DNA from: DATBGS01 sp036557885
GTDB lineage: Bacteria; Chloroflexota; Ktedonobacteria; Ktedonobacterales; DATBGS01
Direction of reading: 5' to 3'
Length of the DNA: 13,343 nucleotides
NCBI GenBank assembly: GCA_036557885.1
Contig: DATBGS010000056.1
Location: forward strand, 1 to 13,343
Each line of letters begins with the position of its first letter. The stretch's first letter is position 1. The position numbers were made by a program, and so were the translations under genes. The notes under the pieces were generated by a model that was not told where the DNA came from, made no database searches, and saw only the letters and a list, made by a program, of their open reading frames with translations. Positions 12,353-13,343 of the stretch are shown here, one piece after another.

Positions 12353-13343
12353 TTAAGCAGGCGCTCCCGCCAGTTCGCGCACCAGTTCGCCTAGTTCTTC
12401 AGCGTTGCGGGCAAACTCCACGCGGGCAGGCACCTGCGCTTTGAAGTCGGCCACCGTCACATCATCCAGAAAGCGCTCGCCCGCGTTATCCAGCATCACA
12501 CGCGGCAAGACCACCAGATCGCCCAGTTCGCCACGCGCCGCCAGATCGTTCAGCCTGTCCAGCACATCCTGGCCGCAGAGCAGCCCGGCCACCGTCACCA
12601 GCGGCCCCCAGAACTGATTGGCAATGGGGTGTGCGCGCGCCTCCAGGTTGGGCACCTCGCTCAAGTCGCTCGCCACCTCAAAGAGGATGGGCGCGGCCAT
12701 CGCGCTCGTGATGAGCGTCAGGCGCGTGGGTTGGGGCAGCGCGGCGGGCAGACGCTTCTTCTGACGCCGCCAACCGTCCAGAAAGGCGCGCGTCATGCCG
12801 ACGCCGTTCTCAATCTGCTCAAACGCGCCGTAATGCCGCGCCGGGGGGAACTTCTTGCCCGTCAGGAAATACCACTCATCGGAGAGATAGATAAATGGCT
12901 CGCCCATCTCGGCTTCAAAGCGCTTTTGCCAGCCCTGCACCTGCTGGACCACCGCCTGCGCCTCCTCAAGCGTGTAGGGCCGCATGGCGGGCAGGTCGCC
13001 CACTTTCAGCATATTGTTGTGCCTGGTCAGGCCAACGGGCACAGCAGCAATGCTCTGCACAATCGGGCGCAGGGCTGCCAGGTCTTCGATGCTTGTATCC
13101 AGCCAGGCGCCATCGTTAATCGTGGGGCACAGCACCAACTGCGTATGCGCCTGGATACCCATTGCTCCTAGCCGCTGGAGATGCGCCAGAATATCTCCGG
13201 CGCGCGGACCGTCTACCATCTTGCGCCGCAGTTCAGCATCGGTGACATGCACCGAGACGTAGAGCGGGCTGAGGCGCTGCTCATCCAGGCGCTGCCAGTC
13301 TTTTTCCTTCAGGTTGGTCAGCGTGATAAAATTGCCAAAGAGG
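12353..13343 (-). CDS. DUF512-type radical SAM protein (TIGR03279-like), 5' end outside the window
   Basis: The visible 329 codons are the C-terminal part of a radical SAM/PDZ/DUF512 protein (Fe-S oxidoreductase related to NifB/MoaA; cellular role unknown). The frame stays open to the window edge and reads LFGNFITLTNLKEKDWQRL and LSPLYVSVHVTDAELRRKM before the interior GTG at 13250-13252, so that GTG is not the start. Family motifs follow: PRAGDILAHLQRLGAMGIQA, HTQLVLCPTINDG, SIAAVPVGLTRHNN, YTLEEAQAVV, then the DUF512 region with FIYLSDEWYFLTGKKFPP and FEQIENGVGMTRAFLDGW. The CxxxCxxC cluster motif and the N-terminal PDZ part should lie beyond 13343. The gene ends in ELVRELAGAPA, followed by a strong terminator. 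No partner gene is visible that would hint at a substrate. Confidence 0.88.
   Translation of the reverse strand, partial: LFGNFITLTNLKEKDWQRLDEQRLSPLYVSVHVTDAELRRKMVDGPRAGDILAHLQRLGAMGIQAHTQLVLCPTINDGAWLDTSIEDLAALRPIVQSIAAVPVGLTRHNNMLKVGDLPAMRPYTLEEAQAVVQQVQGWQKRFEAEMGEPFIYLSDEWYFLTGKKFPPARHYGAFEQIENGVGMTRAFLDGWRRQKKRLPAALPQPTRLTLITSAMAAPILFEVASDLSEVPNLEARAHPIANQFWGPLVTVAGLLCGQDVLDRLNDLAARGELGDLVVLPRVMLDNAGERFLDDVTVADFKAQVPARVEFARNAEELGELVRELAGAPA

Overview
The window looks like a chromosomal piece of a GC-rich, filamentous-type Chloroflexota bacterium, most likely of the Ktedonobacteria. This is an inference from gene content: a TIR/NB-ARC/TPR protein, a DUF512-type radical SAM protein, an AI-2E family permease and many GC-rich palindromic intergenic repeats. 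No rRNA or tRNA is present to fix the taxonomy. Several promoters share a housekeeping-sigma architecture with exactly 17 bp between the -35 and -10 hexamers.

Layout. (1) 43-1488, plus strand: an AI-2E family membrane protein with its own promoter, followed by a long perfect inverted repeat. (2) 1690-2019, plus strand: a promoter, about 260 nt of non-coding sequence rich in hairpins, and a 28-nt self-complementary terminator stem. I read this as an unassigned structured RNA, or as an attenuated leader for the next gene. (3) 2128-3006, plus strand: an unrecognised protein gene with a direct 25-bp repeat near its start and another just after its stop, then a run of unrelated perfect palindromes. 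(4) 3258-10168, minus strand: one 964-codon gene for a zinc-ribbon/TIR/NB-ARC/TPR protein, cut in two by a mobile element of about 4.0 kb at 5397-9412. (5) 10329-11909, minus strand: an MFS transporter with a consensus promoter, a palindromic operator over the start site and a long leader. (6) 12353-13343, minus strand: the 3' part of a DUF512-type radical SAM gene that runs off the window.

The centre of interest is the split gene. The element is a Tn554-like transposon with two tyrosine recombinases (TnpA, TnpB), an 87-residue unknown protein and a TnpC-like DUF6262 protein, in translationally linked order and without recognisable cargo. It sits between the Walker A and Walker B coding regions of the NB-ARC ATPase. 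Removing 5397-9412 joins the halves in frame at a shared CTGA and gives the sequence ...EYAYRYQAEYQAVFWVQAE..., which is what the NB-ARC family predicts. Both halves remain open, so the insertion appears recent and possibly reversible. While the element is in place, the native promoter and ribosome binding site can only produce a short TIR protein lacking the NTPase switch and the TPR sensor.
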